Below the pieces are notes generated by a model. It was given only the letters and a program-made list of their open reading frames with translations, was not told the origin of the DNA and did not search any database. Below are positions 8,738-19,230 of a stretch of DNA of 64,000 bases, piece after piece. Position 1 is the first letter of the stretch; each line of letters starts with the position of its first letter. Source of the stretch: JAJRTA01 sp965603125 (GTDB lineage: Bacteria > Zixibacteria > MSB-5A5 > GN15 > FEB-12); contig CBFDBU010000012.1 in NCBI GenBank assembly GCA_965603125.1, forward strand, positions 1 through 64,000. Direction: 5' to 3'. Position numbers and translations under genes: made by a program.

Positions 8738-11700
8738 ATGTACTTAATCCGCCCGAAATCGCTGCCGTCGGCCATTATTCTCCTGGCGCTTCTGTGCGCT
8801 TCGGCCGGTGCGGTCTATCGCTCATCCGGACCGACCGGGCCGGTTCCGGGCAAGTTCATCGTGAAGCTCAAACCGAACGTCCGGCCCCAGATGCTTTCCC
8901 AGTCCCTGGGCAAGGAAGACCATCTGTATCGGTTCTCAAACGTTATCGTCAGAGGTAATCTTGAAGGAAGCGGGAACTGGGACCGGGTCTATGTGCTGAT
9001 CTGTTCGGGCCGGTCGTTGGGAGCCGATGGCGTAGAAGCGATGCTTGGCGAGGAGAACATCGAATACGTAGAGCCGGACTACTACCTGGAGTTCTTCGAC
9101 TATCCTGATGACTCGCTGTTTTCCAACCAGTGGTATCTCCGCAACGAGGGGCAGGAATACCTCGGTATCGAGCGCTTCGAGGGGAACGGGAACGATCGAC
9201 TGGTGCTCAAGAGCGGTACTCCCGGCGAAGACATCCACCTCGCTGCGCTATATGGTGACCCACCGGTTCAGACTGCCAGAGTGGTCGTGGCTATTGTCGA
9301 TACCGGCATCGATCTGGTTCACCCGGAGCTGGCCGGCCGCCTCTGGAAAAACCGGGACGAGATCCCCGGGAACGGCGTTGATGACGATCACAACGGATTT
9401 GTTGACGATACCATCGGCTATGATATTTCGGGTGACCTCATGACTCTTTTTGACCCTGTCGGCGACAACGATCCCACGGACTCATTAGGTCACGGCACCC
9501 ACATCGCCGGGATCGTGGGAGCCAACGCCGATGGTCGGGGTGTGGTCGGGATCAGCCCAGAGGTCGAGATAATGCCCGTCAAGATCCGACCCAACGCCAC
9601 CAACGCGGTGGGCGCCGCCGGCATAGTCTATGCCGTCAACGCGGGGGCGCAGGCAATCAACATTAGTTGGGGGACTCCCTTCGAATCGGGGCTGTTGCGA
9701 GAGGCGATTGCATTCGCCCGTCAGAACGGTGTTTTTGTCGCAATCGCTCCCGGCAACAGCGGCGGCAGCGACAGATTCTTCCCGGCCGCCTATGATTCGA
9801 CCTTCGTTGTCGCCGCCGGCAACTCCGACGGCTACATGACCGATTTCTCGACCTATGGCGCTCATATCGACATCGTAGCCCCCGGCCTGGATATCCTCTC
9901 TCTGCGGGCGGCCGGCACCGATATGTACAGCAGCCTCGGCGAACCCCACGTCCGGATCATTGGTGACGAAGGTCTCTACTACCTTGCCGACGGCACTTCG
10001 ATGGCGACCCCAACCGTAGTGGGCGCGGCGGCCTTGTTGCTTGCTATCAGACCCGACCTTTCTCTTTCGGCGCTGGAAGAAATCCTCCTGCTGGGAGCGG
10101 ACGATCTGATAGACCCCCTCAATACCGGAGACACGCTCTATGGCCGCGACACGATTTCCGGTTTCGGCTATGTCAACGTCGATGCTTCGCTGTCACTTCT
10201 CAAGCACGGGGGATTGTTTTTCACTCAGCCGGAACGACGACGTCGGTACACGGAGGATTTTCCTGTCAAGGTCGCTTCCGTGGCCGACTACGAAGGAAGT
10301 TGGCGGCTGGATTATTCGGTGGGACCCGGTTGTGAAGACTGGATGTTTCTGGCCGGTGGCGATTCAATTCCGGGGGATGCGGTGCTCTACATGTTCAACG
10401 ATACCACCATTGAGGGGCATCTCAACTTCAGGCTGACTAATCAATACGGCTCCCGATCTTTCACCAACTGCATTCATGTCAGGCAGCGGCGGCTGGCCAT
10501 CACATCTCCAGCGCCCGGAACTGAACTCAAGTACAATATCCCTGTCCATGGCAACGCCTATGGGCCCGGTTATGACTCGATGAGCCTTTTCTACCGTCGG
10601 AGCGACGATCTGCAAGTCGCTCTGAGCAACTCCACCGGGGAGTTCTTCGACTCCCTCCTGAGCGTCTGGACCGTGTCGGGAGTGGATACCGGCAGTTTTA
10701 CTCTTCACCTGAAGGGCTACTATGCTTCCTGCGTTCTTGAGGATTCGGTGATGATTCGAATCGTCACCGCTTTCGCCTACGGGTGGCCGCAGAAGATGGC
10801 CGGAAGGGCCGGTATTACTGCGGCCTGTGCCGACCTCAACCGTGACGGACGCAATGAGATCGTGGTGACCACCAGCAGCGGACTCTACCTGTTTGAGGCC
10901 TCCGGAGAGATGATTCCCGGTTACCCGGTGCTCGTGGACCAGGACCTGCGGTGCGTGCCGGCCATTTACGATGTTGACCGCGACGGGCAGGACGAAGTGA
11001 TCTGCACCGGCCCGGACGGCATCCACGCGTTCAAGTATGACGGTTCGTATGCTGACGGCTGGCCGCAACAATGCTTCACCGGTCAGATCGGCGGGGGTTA
11101 TGGTTACCCCAATCCGACCGTGACCGCCCTGGGGCCGGGAGAGGATTCCGCCGTGGTCATCATCAATAAACTGGGCCAGATATTGGCGTATGAATTCAAC
11201 GGTGATTCCTACTTCTTTTCACTTGGCGGGCTGTTTGCGTCCTTTGATCCACGAGTCTCCGATTCGTATGGTTATGGCGGCTCGACATCGCCGTTTGTTA
11301 CTGCGGTCGATCTGACCGGCAACGGCATTAACGAAGTGGTGGCTTCCTACACGTCGCCGGCGCCATACTCCGGAATCGGCGTTTTTGAAGGCCGCACCGG
11401 TCGACCGGCTTTCGGCCTCTCGGACCCGGTTGTTCAGCCTATTCTGTTCGTGGACGGCACCGTCCTAGCTGATCTCGACGGCGACCACCTCCCCGAAATC
11501 ATCACCTTGGGGAGAGACACGCTGTCGATTCCGCGAATCTGGGTCCGCACTGCGGGCCTTGAGGAGGTGCCCGGCTGGCCGGTGGCGCTGCCGGCGGTAG
11601 CTCACTGGATCGGCTCCTACCCGGTGGCCGCCGATCTCGATCTGGACGGCGTCCCGGAGATCATGTGCACTTTCTTTGAGTATGATATGGCTTCGCTCTA

Positions 11701-12439
11701 TATCTTCACGGCCGAGGGAGCGCCGTACCTGCTGCGAGAGGGACGTCCCGCCGGGGAGGTTTACACCCAGCCGGTCACTTTTGGCACTCCAACGGTGGCC
11801 AATCTGACCGGTGATGAGTACCCCGAAATCATAATCCGTTCCGGTCATGTTCTGCCTGGCACCGGCAACGAGATGGTCTACATTCTCGACCACCGGGCAC
11901 AGCCAATACCCGAATGGCCGGTGATTACTCCCACCAGGCCCAGCCGCACTTTCTCTTCCCGGTACGCACCTCTGGTCGACGACATCGACGGCGACAACAA
12001 AGTGGAGTTGATCATGGCCAGCGACGGCCTGGAAGTCCTGGTATGGGACTTCGATGCCTCCTACGACGAGGGCAGGAACAAGGCGCGATTCCTGATGGAT
12101 AATCTCAACAGCGGTGTCTGGCCTCTTGGCGTGGGGGAACCGACCGACGTTGAAGGGGAGCCGGAAACGGTTCCGCTGACCGCCTCGCTGGCCCAGAATT
12201 ATCCCAACCCGTTCAACCCCACAACGATCATACGCTTCAACCTGCCGCGTGGCGCCGATGTCAAGCTGGATGTCTTCAATATACTCGGGCAAAAAGTGGC
12301 TACGCTTATTGATCGCAGGCTACCGGCCGGTCCGCATGAAGCGGTTTTCGACGGGACAGGACACGCGACGGGAGTTTATTTCTATCGCCTGAAGACCGAT
12401 GATCTCCGGCTCACGATGAAAATGGTACTGCTCAAATGA
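8738..12439 (+). CDS. Secreted subtilisin-like (S8) protease with calcium beta-propeller and C-terminal sorting domain
   Basis: This is a 1233-residue exported serine protease. A signal peptide (1-~25) is followed by a fervidolysin-type propeptide beginning 'PGKFIVKLKPNV'. The S8 domain (~175-490) has the complete triad: Asp188 in 'AIVDTGID', His252 in 'GHGTHIAG' and Ser421 in 'DGTSMATP'. After ~200 linker/beta residues come about seven 'D.(D/N).DG..E(I/V)' FG-GAP-like repeats (~690-1130), which should form a calcium-binding propeller. The C-terminus carries 'QNYPNPFNPTTIIRFNLP' and ends 'MKMVLLK', the T9SS-type sorting pattern. It overlaps the next gene by four bases (ATGA), so the two are translationally coupled. 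Confidence 0.93.
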   Translation: MYLIRPKSLPSAIILLALLCASAGAVYRSSGPTGPVPGKFIVKLKPNVRPQMLSQSLGKEDHLYRFSNVIVRGNLEGSGNWDRVYVLICSGRSLGADGVEAMLGEENIEYVEPDYYLEFFDYPDDSLFSNQWYLRNEGQEYLGIERFEGNGNDRLVLKSGTPGEDIHLAALYGDPPVQTARVVVAIVDTGIDLVHPELAGRLWKNRDEIPGNGVDDDHNGFVDDTIGYDISGDLMTLFDPVGDNDPTDSLGHGTHIAGIVGANADGRGVVGISPEVEIMPVKIRPNATNAVGAAGIVYAVNAGAQAINISWGTPFESGLLREAIAFARQNGVFVAIAPGNSGGSDRFFPAAYDSTFVVAAGNSDGYMTDFSTYGAHIDIVAPGLDILSLRAAGTDMYSSLGEPHVRIIGDEGLYYLADGTSMATPTVVGAAALLLAIRPDLSLSALEEILLLGADDLIDPLNTGDTLYGRDTISGFGYVNVDASLSLLKHGGLFFTQPERRRRYTEDFPVKVASVADYEGSWRLDYSVGPGCEDWMFLAGGDSIPGDAVLYMFNDTTIEGHLNFRLTNQYGSRSFTNCIHVRQRRLAITSPAPGTELKYNIPVHGNAYGPGYDSMSLFYRRSDDLQVALSNSTGEFFDSLLSVWTVSGVDTGSFTLHLKGYYASCVLEDSVMIRIVTAFAYGWPQKMAGRAGITAACADLNRDGRNEIVVTTSSGLYLFEASGEMIPGYPVLVDQDLRCVPAIYDVDRDGQDEVICTGPDGIHAFKYDGSYADGWPQQCFTGQIGGGYGYPNPTVTALGPGEDSAVVIINKLGQILAYEFNGDSYFFSLGGLFASFDPRVSDSYGYGGSTSPFVTAVDLTGNGINEVVASYTSPAPYSGIGVFEGRTGRPAFGLSDPVVQPILFVDGTVLADLDGDHLPEIITLGRDTLSIPRIWVRTAGLEEVPGWPVALPAVAHWIGSYPVAADLDLDGVPEIMCTFFEYDMASLYIFTAEGAPYLLREGRPAGEVYTQPVTFGTPTVANLTGDEYPEIIIRSGHVLPGTGNEMVYILDHRAQPIPEWPVITPTRPSRTFSSRYAPLVDDIDGDNKVELIMASDGLEVLVWDFDASYDEGRNKARFLMDNLNSGVWPLGVGEPTDVEGEPETVPLTASLAQNYPNPFNPTTIIRFNLPRGADVKLDVFNILGQKVATLIDRRLPAGPHEAVFDGTGHATGVYFYRLKTDDLRLTMKMVLLK

Positions 12440-14571
12440 GACGCCTGATCCTGCATACGGTCCTGCTCATGGCGCTGGCGGCGGCGGCCTGGCCGACAAA
12501 CGACCGTTTTCCCGACTACACCTTGCTGTGGAACCGGTTCACCTCCGTGATGGTGATCGATGGATATGCCATAGCTTTGTCGCCAGACGGGGTAGTAGTC
12601 TGTGAGTACCTTTCGGACCACGCCATATTCGTCCAGGCAGGCCAGTTGTTCCTCGACGACTACCCCCTGGCGATGAAGGCATACGGTGATCTGCTGGTCG
12701 TAAAGACGCTTGACGAACGCCTCCTCTATGTCGACATCGGCCACCTGCCCGAAATAAGTGCTCTCGGCCAGTTCGATCCGGGGGTGCCGTTTGCGGACTT
12801 CATCCTCGAGGGACAGAACCTGTACATCTCCGCCTGGTTTGAGGGCGTCTGGCGTTTCACGCTGGACGGTTTTAACAGCGCTCAGTTTGCGGACTCAAGC
12901 ATGAAAGGCATTCTGGTGAGCCAGTTGCACCTGGAGAACGACACCCTCTACGTGCTTGACGAATACAACGGCATAATGCGCTACGACGTATCGAACGGCA
13001 GCCTGAACGGCTTTGTAGATTACCTCTACATTCCGGTCAGAGCTTCGGGATTCTCCCATGACGACGCCTTGCTTTTGATCTCGGCTGCCGGCAGCGGCGT
13101 TCTCCTGGGAGAGTTCGGCCACGTCGGCTCAGGTATTATTGACTCCATCGGCGGTCTGCCGGCTCCGCAGAGAACTCTGTTTACGGACAGCGCGTATGTG
13201 TTTGTCAGTGACCGCCTTGTAACTCTTGTCGATCGAAGCGATTACGACCAGCGCCTGACCATACCCATAGGGGATGACCTTGTCGACGGAGACCTGATTG
13301 TCCTGGATGGAGTCTATAACATGCTGCTTCCCGGCGCCGAGGGAGGACTCGTTCTCTACAGCCTTGAGGATTTCGTCGGGCCGGTTGTGGCCTTTGATCG
13401 TCCGGGTCCTGTCAGCGATGTTCTTCTGTACGCGAATCGGTTGTTTACCGGCGGTCGGGCTAATCCGGTTGACGTCTACACGGTCGGCCCGGAAACGGAA
13501 CCGCGGCTCAATTACACCATCGGCGACGGCCTGACCAACGTGGCCGACATGGACAACAACGGCGATACTCTGATTATTCTCTATTCCGACTGGAACGTCG
13601 TGACCTTAGTGGGGAGGAGCTCAAACCCGAATCATTTCTTGGAAGCCTCATTCGTGGTCGACGATACCAGCGCGTTTGGCATAGAGTACCTTGATCGCTG
13701 GGAAGACGGCAGCGGCCTGCTCGTGCTGGGGCGCAAGACGATCAGCATCTACGGCATCAGTGGTGAGGACATCGAACTCACCGCCGCCTGGAGCCTTGAG
13801 GATGAGGTAAGCGCTGTGGCCCTCCGGGATTCGGTGCTGGTGGTGGCCGGCGACGCCAACCGGATAGACGTCTTCCGAATCACCCCCGATCTTGAACTGG
13901 AGCTTCGTTCGTCGATCAATATCGATGCCCCGGTCCATGAACTGTTGTTTCTCGATGACTATCTTGTCTATTTTGAATTCGACCTGATGAACTATGTCGA
14001 CCTGTCCGACCTGACGCTGCCGGTGATTGAGACGACAGTCCTGATGAGTGTTCCGGTGACCAGAACCGTTGTCCGAGATGACCGGCTCTATACGGTCGGC
14101 GAGGAGGGAGTCGGCATTTTCAGCCTTGACGGTCTATACCCGAGCCTGATTGACTACGGCGGCCGTACGGGTGATTTCCTTTCGGTTGATGGCAACGTCA
14201 TGGCCACCACCAACGGCGAATCGGTACACCTCTACTTCCTGCAGGACGGCATGCTCACCGACGTGGAGGAGTGGGATACCGAACCGCTGCCCGAGCGGTG
14301 TGTCCTCCGGCAGAACTATCCCAACCCCTTCAATCCCTTTACCTGGATAGATTACAGCCTTCCCAGGCGATCCAGCGTCAGGCTGGTAGTGTTCAATCTT
14401 CTCGGTCAGGTGGTGAAAACGATAGTGGACGGCGAGCGAGCAGCCGGTCACCATACCGCTTTCTGGGATGCCCGCGACGAAACCGGGGCGCCCGTCGCCA
14501 GCGGTGTTTACTTCTATCGGCTTACGGCGGGTGACGTGGTTGAATCTCGAAAAATGGTCCTGGTCAGATAG
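12436..14571 (+). CDS. Secreted beta-propeller-like protein with C-terminal sorting domain
   Basis: The 711-residue protein starts inside the stop region of the protease gene (ATGA overlap), so the two are made together. A signal peptide (1-~20) is followed by ~600 residues of short repeated beta-strand units. Examples are 'LLVVKTLDERLLYVDIGHLPEI' in part, 'LVSQLHLENDTLYVLDE' and 'AVALRDSVLVVAGDANRIDVF'. They look like LVIVD/YncE-type propeller blades. The end is 'QNYPNPFNPFTWIDYSLP' through 'SRKMVLVR', the same sorting domain as its neighbour. No catalytic residues are recognisable. A role as a binding, processing or surface partner of the protease is inferred from the coupling only. Confidence 0.82.
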   Translation: MRRLILHTVLLMALAAAAWPTNDRFPDYTLLWNRFTSVMVIDGYAIALSPDGVVVCEYLSDHAIFVQAGQLFLDDYPLAMKAYGDLLVVKTLDERLLYVDIGHLPEISALGQFDPGVPFADFILEGQNLYISAWFEGVWRFTLDGFNSAQFADSSMKGILVSQLHLENDTLYVLDEYNGIMRYDVSNGSLNGFVDYLYIPVRASGFSHDDALLLISAAGSGVLLGEFGHVGSGIIDSIGGLPAPQRTLFTDSAYVFVSDRLVTLVDRSDYDQRLTIPIGDDLVDGDLIVLDGVYNMLLPGAEGGLVLYSLEDFVGPVVAFDRPGPVSDVLLYANRLFTGGRANPVDVYTVGPETEPRLNYTIGDGLTNVADMDNNGDTLIILYSDWNVVTLVGRSSNPNHFLEASFVVDDTSAFGIEYLDRWEDGSGLLVLGRKTISIYGISGEDIELTAAWSLEDEVSAVALRDSVLVVAGDANRIDVFRITPDLELELRSSINIDAPVHELLFLDDYLVYFEFDLMNYVDLSDLTLPVIETTVLMSVPVTRTVVRDDRLYTVGEEGVGIFSLDGLYPSLIDYGGRTGDFLSVDGNVMATTNGESVHLYFLQDGMLTDVEEWDTEPLPERCVLRQNYPNPFNPFTWIDYSLPRRSSVRLVVFNLLGQVVKTIVDGERAAGHHTAFWDARDETGAPVASGVYFYRLTAGDVVESRKMVLVR

Positions 14572-14751
14572 GCCCCGATACAATTGCTACCCTCGCCTGA
14601 TCCCCGAAAGTGAGCGACTGTGCGCCCAGCGGACGTCCGTATGAAGCATCGCAGGCGGTGTTAACGACGTAAAAACGATAAAACCCTGAAGAGGTTAATC
14701 CACGGGGTCTTATGAAAAACAAAAACCAGTGTATTTCAAAACTCAGAAATA

Positions 14752-15543
14752 CTATGATTGACTATGCTGCATCAGAAAGAACACATAACCGTAGTAGCTG
14801 GAGTATTTGCGGTAGAGGTCGATCTCCATCTGGACAGAATCGATCATCTCAATCCGTTCCGGGTCTGTGGCATACTTCTTCCGAAATGATTGAAGCCGAT
14901 CTCCCAGTGGATGGTAGTATGACTCTTTCCACGCTGACTCCGGTAGAGTGAAATGCCCTAAAAGGTCATATTCACAGTTTTTAATAGTTGCCACGTTGGA
15001 ATCAATATCCACCATAACAGGATACTCGTTGGCAAAGAATTGACGGCACTCTGCCGGTGGGTCTGGCCGTAACCAGGAAAGCTCAGAGACCGCCAGCAGC
15101 CCTTCTGGTGCCAGCAGATTATGACATACTGCCAACCCTTCACGGAAGCCCATGTTATATAGAGCTCCCTCCGACCAGATCAGATCAAAAGAACCCTCGG
15201 CCAGCCCCAAATCGCACATATCTCTCTGGTAAAGTTGTATTTTACCCGAAACACCCTCGGCTTCAGCACGGCGCTGCAACTCGTCTAAGTATGGCTGATG
15301 GTTGTCCACAGCCAAGATTGTCCCGTCAATATGTTTAGCCAATTGAATAGTTTGCGCGCCGTTACCACAACCTATATCCAGAATTCTGAGCTTAACAAGA
15401 CCTGGCTCATCCGTACGTTTCGGTCTCGCCGAAAGTAGCACGCCTAACGCTTGCATAGTTGAGTGGTCGTCTCCAGGGCCAAGGCGGGGCAAAGAGGCAT
15501 CGAAAAGCTCGTAAAAGAACTCCATTTGCTCGTTATCGTTCAT
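14752..15543 (-). CDS. Class I SAM-dependent methyltransferase
   Basis: This is a 263-residue Rossmann-type methyltransferase. The AdoMet-binding motif I is 'ILDIGCGNGAQT' (residues ~54-65). An acidic motif II end is 'ILAVDNHQPYLDEL', and motif IV/post-I are 'LIWSEGALYNMGF' and 'LLAPEGLLAVSELSW'. AAGGAG nine bases upstream of the ATG supports the start. The substrate cannot be deduced; the 'DLIWSEGALYNMGF' style is typical of small-molecule methyltransferases. By eye the gene is more AT-rich than its neighbours and stands alone, so it may be acquired. Confidence 0.85.
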   Translation of the reverse strand: MNDNEQMEFFYELFDASLPRLGPGDDHSTMQALGVLLSARPKRTDEPGLVKLRILDIGCGNGAQTIQLAKHIDGTILAVDNHQPYLDELQRRAEAEGVSGKIQLYQRDMCDLGLAEGSFDLIWSEGALYNMGFREGLAVCHNLLAPEGLLAVSELSWLRPDPPAECRQFFANEYPVMVDIDSNVATIKNCEYDLLGHFTLPESAWKESYYHPLGDRLQSFRKKYATDPERIEMIDSVQMEIDLYRKYSSYYGYVFFLMQHSQS

Positions 15544-15642
15544 TGTCCATATCTCCTTAATTCCGTGGGCGGCAAACCCCCAGTCTGCCCCTGACCTACC
15601 TTTGGGATAGCCTCAGAGCGTACACCAACCACACGAACGATG

Positions 15643-16782
15643 CTAATCTGTCTCTTTGGTAGTGCCTTCTGTCCGGGACTTCCGCTCGTCGTATCGCAGG
15701 TCCATTTGATAGTAGGTGTCGCGGCTCTGAGGGTTCTGGGGATCGGTAATCTGCACCGGGACGGCGCTCGGGTTCTCGCCCGGTCTGTGGAACACCTGGC
15801 TGACCACGCCGTAGCCGGTCGGATAGTAGGTAGCTTTCAGGACATGGTCCCATGACCACGCCCTGGCCGGCGCCGGGTATGAAGCACGCCCCTCCATGCG
15901 GAACTCGTAGACTCCGGCTGGTCTGTAGTAGACACGCGAGACATAGACCGGGAAGTAACAGTCACCGCTGTTGACGTAGCCGCTCAGCCCGCCCATAGAG
16001 TAGTATGGGAATTGTGTCCCTCCGCCCGCGGTCTCGTCGATCTGCACCAGTGCTGTGTTGGGACCGGTGGTGCCGCTCAGGACAAGGTAACATTTTCCCT
16101 CAAGCACAATGTAGCCGTCGGCCGGCGTCTCGATCTCCACGACTACCAGGTCCGTCATCTCCATCGTGACTAACATTACCGGATAAACATTGATATTGTA
16201 AGTGATGCCGGGCTCGTCCAGCAGTTCCGCAGAGTTGACGGATGAGTCGGGAAGGACAACGCTCCCATCGCCGACACTGTCACCCTCAAGGCGCATCAAC
16301 TCCCGACCGCTCCGATCATATACGGAGAGCCGGTGTTCGTCGGCGAATGTCTTGATGGCCACGGCGTCATCGGAATCACGTACTTCCAGGTTTGCTGCCC
16401 GTTGCGCGTAGGGAACGCTTGACAGCCGTGTCCGTGGCGTCATGGGTGTGCCGTCGATCGAAATCTCGAGGAACAACCGGCCGTGCTGTTCAAACAGTGT
16501 CGTCGGTAGCGGTTCTGTCGAGCCGAGAAGATGCGAGAACAGACCATTGACAGTCGTTACAACGTCGCTCTCCGACCACAGGGGATCGCCGCCGAGGGAA
16601 TCGGCATGCAAGGCAAACGCTATCGGGTAGGTGGCATCCGGTACGGGACTCCCGGAGTCATCGGTCAGGCGACCCTGATAACTGATCGTTTGCTCCGCTC
16701 CCGCCTCAGCGGCAGATGGTGCCGCAAGAATCACTACCGCCAAAGCAGCTAACAGTCTGAAGCCGATACCGAGCCTGGTCAT
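15643..16782 (-). CDS. Secreted structural protein with an 'ISYQGRL' N-terminal domain
   Basis: The protein is 379 residues from ATG 16782, chosen because AGGAGT lies five bases upstream and a signal peptide starts there (cleavage near 'SAAEAGA'). The frame is open ~180 bases further upstream, but without a ribosome site. The mature N-terminus, 'ISYQGRLTDDSGSPVPDATYP' in part, is a beta-sandwich often found in secreted proteins of uncultured bacteria. It is followed by 'RTRLSSVPYAQRAANL', a motif resembling phage tail-fibre stalk regions. The rest is beta-rich with many tyrosines. No enzyme signature is visible. It may be a surface fibre or adhesin; this is inferred. Confidence 0.75.
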   Translation of the reverse strand: MTRLGIGFRLLAALAVVILAAPSAAEAGAEQTISYQGRLTDDSGSPVPDATYPIAFALHADSLGGDPLWSESDVVTTVNGLFSHLLGSTEPLPTTLFEQHGRLFLEISIDGTPMTPRTRLSSVPYAQRAANLEVRDSDDAVAIKTFADEHRLSVYDRSGRELMRLEGDSVGDGSVVLPDSSVNSAELLDEPGITYNINVYPVMLVTMEMTDLVVVEIETPADGYIVLEGKCYLVLSGTTGPNTALVQIDETAGGGTQFPYYSMGGLSGYVNSGDCYFPVYVSRVYYRPAGVYEFRMEGRASYPAPARAWSWDHVLKATYYPTGYGVVSQVFHRPGENPSAVPVQITDPQNPQSRDTYYQMDLRYDERKSRTEGTTKETD

Positions 16783-16971
16783 GGTACTCCTGTTGACGCC
16801 TGATTGTCCATCGTGTGATCTGTCCTGTGACTCAATATCGACATATTCCGTGATTCCCGCAACTGTTAATCCCCGGTCTCCGGCGACATGCTTGACACCG
16901 GCCTTCGCCTGGCGTACCTTGCAGGCTCGGTACCGAGAAAACCCTGTACGACACGAAAGGTTCAAGGAATC

Positions 16972-19095
16972 ATGTCAAGACACCGCTTGATGCTAATCCC
17001 GGCACTCTCAATTGTTACCCTGGTGGTGATGTCCCCGGGGTGCCTGGTTGAGAAAGTGTCGCCGCCCGTGGCCAAAGTAGACGCGAAAGTCGACACCCTG
17101 TTTGGCCGGACGATGGTCGATAACTATCACTGGCTTCGTGACCGCGGCAACCCGGAAGTGATCGCGTACCTCGAGGCCGAGAACGAGTACACCGACAAGC
17201 TCATGAAGCACACCGGGGCGTTTCAGGAAAAGCTCTACCAGGAGATCGTGAGCCGGATCAAGGAAACCGACCTGTCGGTACCCGTCAAACGGGACGAATA
17301 CTACTACTATTCGCGAACCGAAGAAGGCAAACAGTACAGCATCTACTGCCGCAAGAAAGGGAGCCTTGACGCACCCGAGGAGATCCTTCTCGATGTAAAC
17401 CAACTGGCCGAGGGGCTCGAGTTCACGCGCCTCGGTATCTATGAGGTCAGCCCCAATCACCGGCTGCTGGCCTTCGCGGTCGATACCTCCGGCAGCGAAC
17501 GCTACACACTGCGGGTGAAAGACCTGGAGACAGGTGAGCTTTTCCCGGACGTCATTGACAGTGTGGCCACTTCGTTCGAGTGGGCCAATGACAACAAGAC
17601 CTTCTTCTATACCGTGGTCGACGACACCTGGCGGCCGTTTGAGCTTTATCGCCACGAACTGGGCCACCCGGTCAGCGACGACGTTCTCATCCTTCGCGAA
17701 GACGACGAGGCATTCTGGCTGGGTGTCTCCAAGTCAAAAGACATGAAATACCTGTTCATCAATCTGGGCAGCCAGACGTCCTCGGAGGTACTCTTTCTCG
17801 ACGCCGACCGGCCGACCGGCAGCTTCAGAATGATCCAGCAGCGGGAACACGAAATGGAGTATGCGGTGTCTCATCATAGAGACCATTTCTATATCGTTAC
17901 CAACGATGAGGCCAGGAACTTCAAGCTGGTGCGCACGCCGGTTACCAGGCCGTCGAAGGAGAACTGGCAGGAAGTCATCCCCCACCGGAAGGATGTCAAG
18001 CTGGACCGGATCGAGGCCTTCCGGGACTACATGGCGCTCTACGAGCGCGAGAACGGGTTCAGGCAGATCCGCATCAGGGATATCGCTTCCGATCAGACGC
18101 ACCGGATTGAATTCCCCGAACCGGTATACACCTGCTGGGGAGAGTACAACCCCGACTTCAACGGCGGGATTCTGCGCTTTACGTACATGTCGCTGGTCAC
18201 ACCCAGATCGGTGTACGATTACGATATGAAAACGAGGGAGCGTGAACTGAAAAAGCAAAAGGAAGTCCTCGGCGGATACGACCCCGAGCAGTACCAGTCG
18301 GAAAGGATTTATGCCGTAGCGCCTGACAGCACACTGGTTCCCGTCTCCATGGTGTACCGGAAGGGCATGATAAAGGACGGGTGCAACCCTCTGTATCTGT
18401 ACGGGTACGGCGCCTATGGGATCAGCATGGATCCCTACTTCTCATCGAGTCGGTTGAGTCTTCTCGACCGGGGTTTTATTTACGCGACCGCCCATATCCG
18501 GGGGGGTGGCGAAATGGGACGCTACTGGTACGATGACGGAAAACTCCTGCACAAGAAAAACACCTTCACCGATTTCATTGCCGTTGCCGAATATCTGATC
18601 GCTGAGAAGTACACCTCACCGGATAAGTTGGTGTGTAGTGGAGGCAGCGCCGGGGGGCTGCTCATTGGAGCCGTGGTCAACATGCGGCCGGACCTCTTCA
18701 AGGCGGTCGTGGCAGAAGTCCCCTTTGTGGATCTCATGAACACCATGCTTGACGAGGATATACCCCTCACCGTGATCGAATACGAGGAATGGGGCAATCC
18801 CAACGAGAAGGAGTACTTCGATTACATGCTTTCCTATTCGCCGTACGATAATGTGGCAGCCGGGGATTATCCTGACATGCTTATCAGGGCGGGGCTCAAC
18901 GATACCCGCGTTCAGTATTGGGAGCCGGCCAAATGGACGGCGAAATTGCGGGCCATGAAAACGGATCGGAACCGTCTGCTGCTGAAAACCAACATGGGCG
19001 CCGGTCACGGTGGCGTATCGGGGCGGTACAGTCACCTCCGGGAACTGGCCTTTGACTACGCCTTTGTGCTGGACGTCATGGGAATAGAGGAATAA
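16972..19095 (+). CDS. Prolyl oligopeptidase-family (S9A) serine peptidase, predicted lipoprotein
   Basis: The protein is 707 residues from ATG 16972 (AAGGA upstream); the open frame to 16888 lies over the divergent gene's leader. An N-terminal hydrophobic stretch ends in 'MSPGC', a plausible lipobox, so the enzyme may be membrane-anchored in the periplasm. The propeller domain (~50-420) precedes the alpha/beta-hydrolase domain. The triad is visible: Ser559 in 'GGSAGG', Asp644 in 'AGLNDTRV' and His679 in 'GAGHGG'. 'YGYGAYGISMDPYFS' is a characteristic S9A stretch near oligopeptidase B and prolyl endopeptidase. It cleaves short peptides rather than folded proteins. Whether it prefers Pro or Lys/Arg cannot be settled by eye. 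Confidence 0.92.
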   Translation: MSRHRLMLIPALSIVTLVVMSPGCLVEKVSPPVAKVDAKVDTLFGRTMVDNYHWLRDRGNPEVIAYLEAENEYTDKLMKHTGAFQEKLYQEIVSRIKETDLSVPVKRDEYYYYSRTEEGKQYSIYCRKKGSLDAPEEILLDVNQLAEGLEFTRLGIYEVSPNHRLLAFAVDTSGSERYTLRVKDLETGELFPDVIDSVATSFEWANDNKTFFYTVVDDTWRPFELYRHELGHPVSDDVLILREDDEAFWLGVSKSKDMKYLFINLGSQTSSEVLFLDADRPTGSFRMIQQREHEMEYAVSHHRDHFYIVTNDEARNFKLVRTPVTRPSKENWQEVIPHRKDVKLDRIEAFRDYMALYERENGFRQIRIRDIASDQTHRIEFPEPVYTCWGEYNPDFNGGILRFTYMSLVTPRSVYDYDMKTRERELKKQKEVLGGYDPEQYQSERIYAVAPDSTLVPVSMVYRKGMIKDGCNPLYLYGYGAYGISMDPYFSSSRLSLLDRGFIYATAHIRGGGEMGRYWYDDGKLLHKKNTFTDFIAVAEYLIAEKYTSPDKLVCSGGSAGGLLIGAVVNMRPDLFKAVVAEVPFVDLMNTMLDEDIPLTVIEYEEWGNPNEKEYFDYMLSYSPYDNVAAGDYPDMLIRAGLNDTRVQYWEPAKWTAKLRAMKTDRNRLLLKTNMGAGHGGVSGRYSHLRELAFDYAFVLDVMGIEE

Positions 19096-19230
19096 CGCGG
19101 AGGTCGTCCGGGCGACTGTTGCCCCCTGCCGGCAGGAGGTCCTCAGAAACCCGACGGCCACAGCTCGGCTGCAGCAAGCCGCAGATAGAATGCCGGAGAC
19201 AACCTGACAAACCTGTGGGGTTTAATAACC

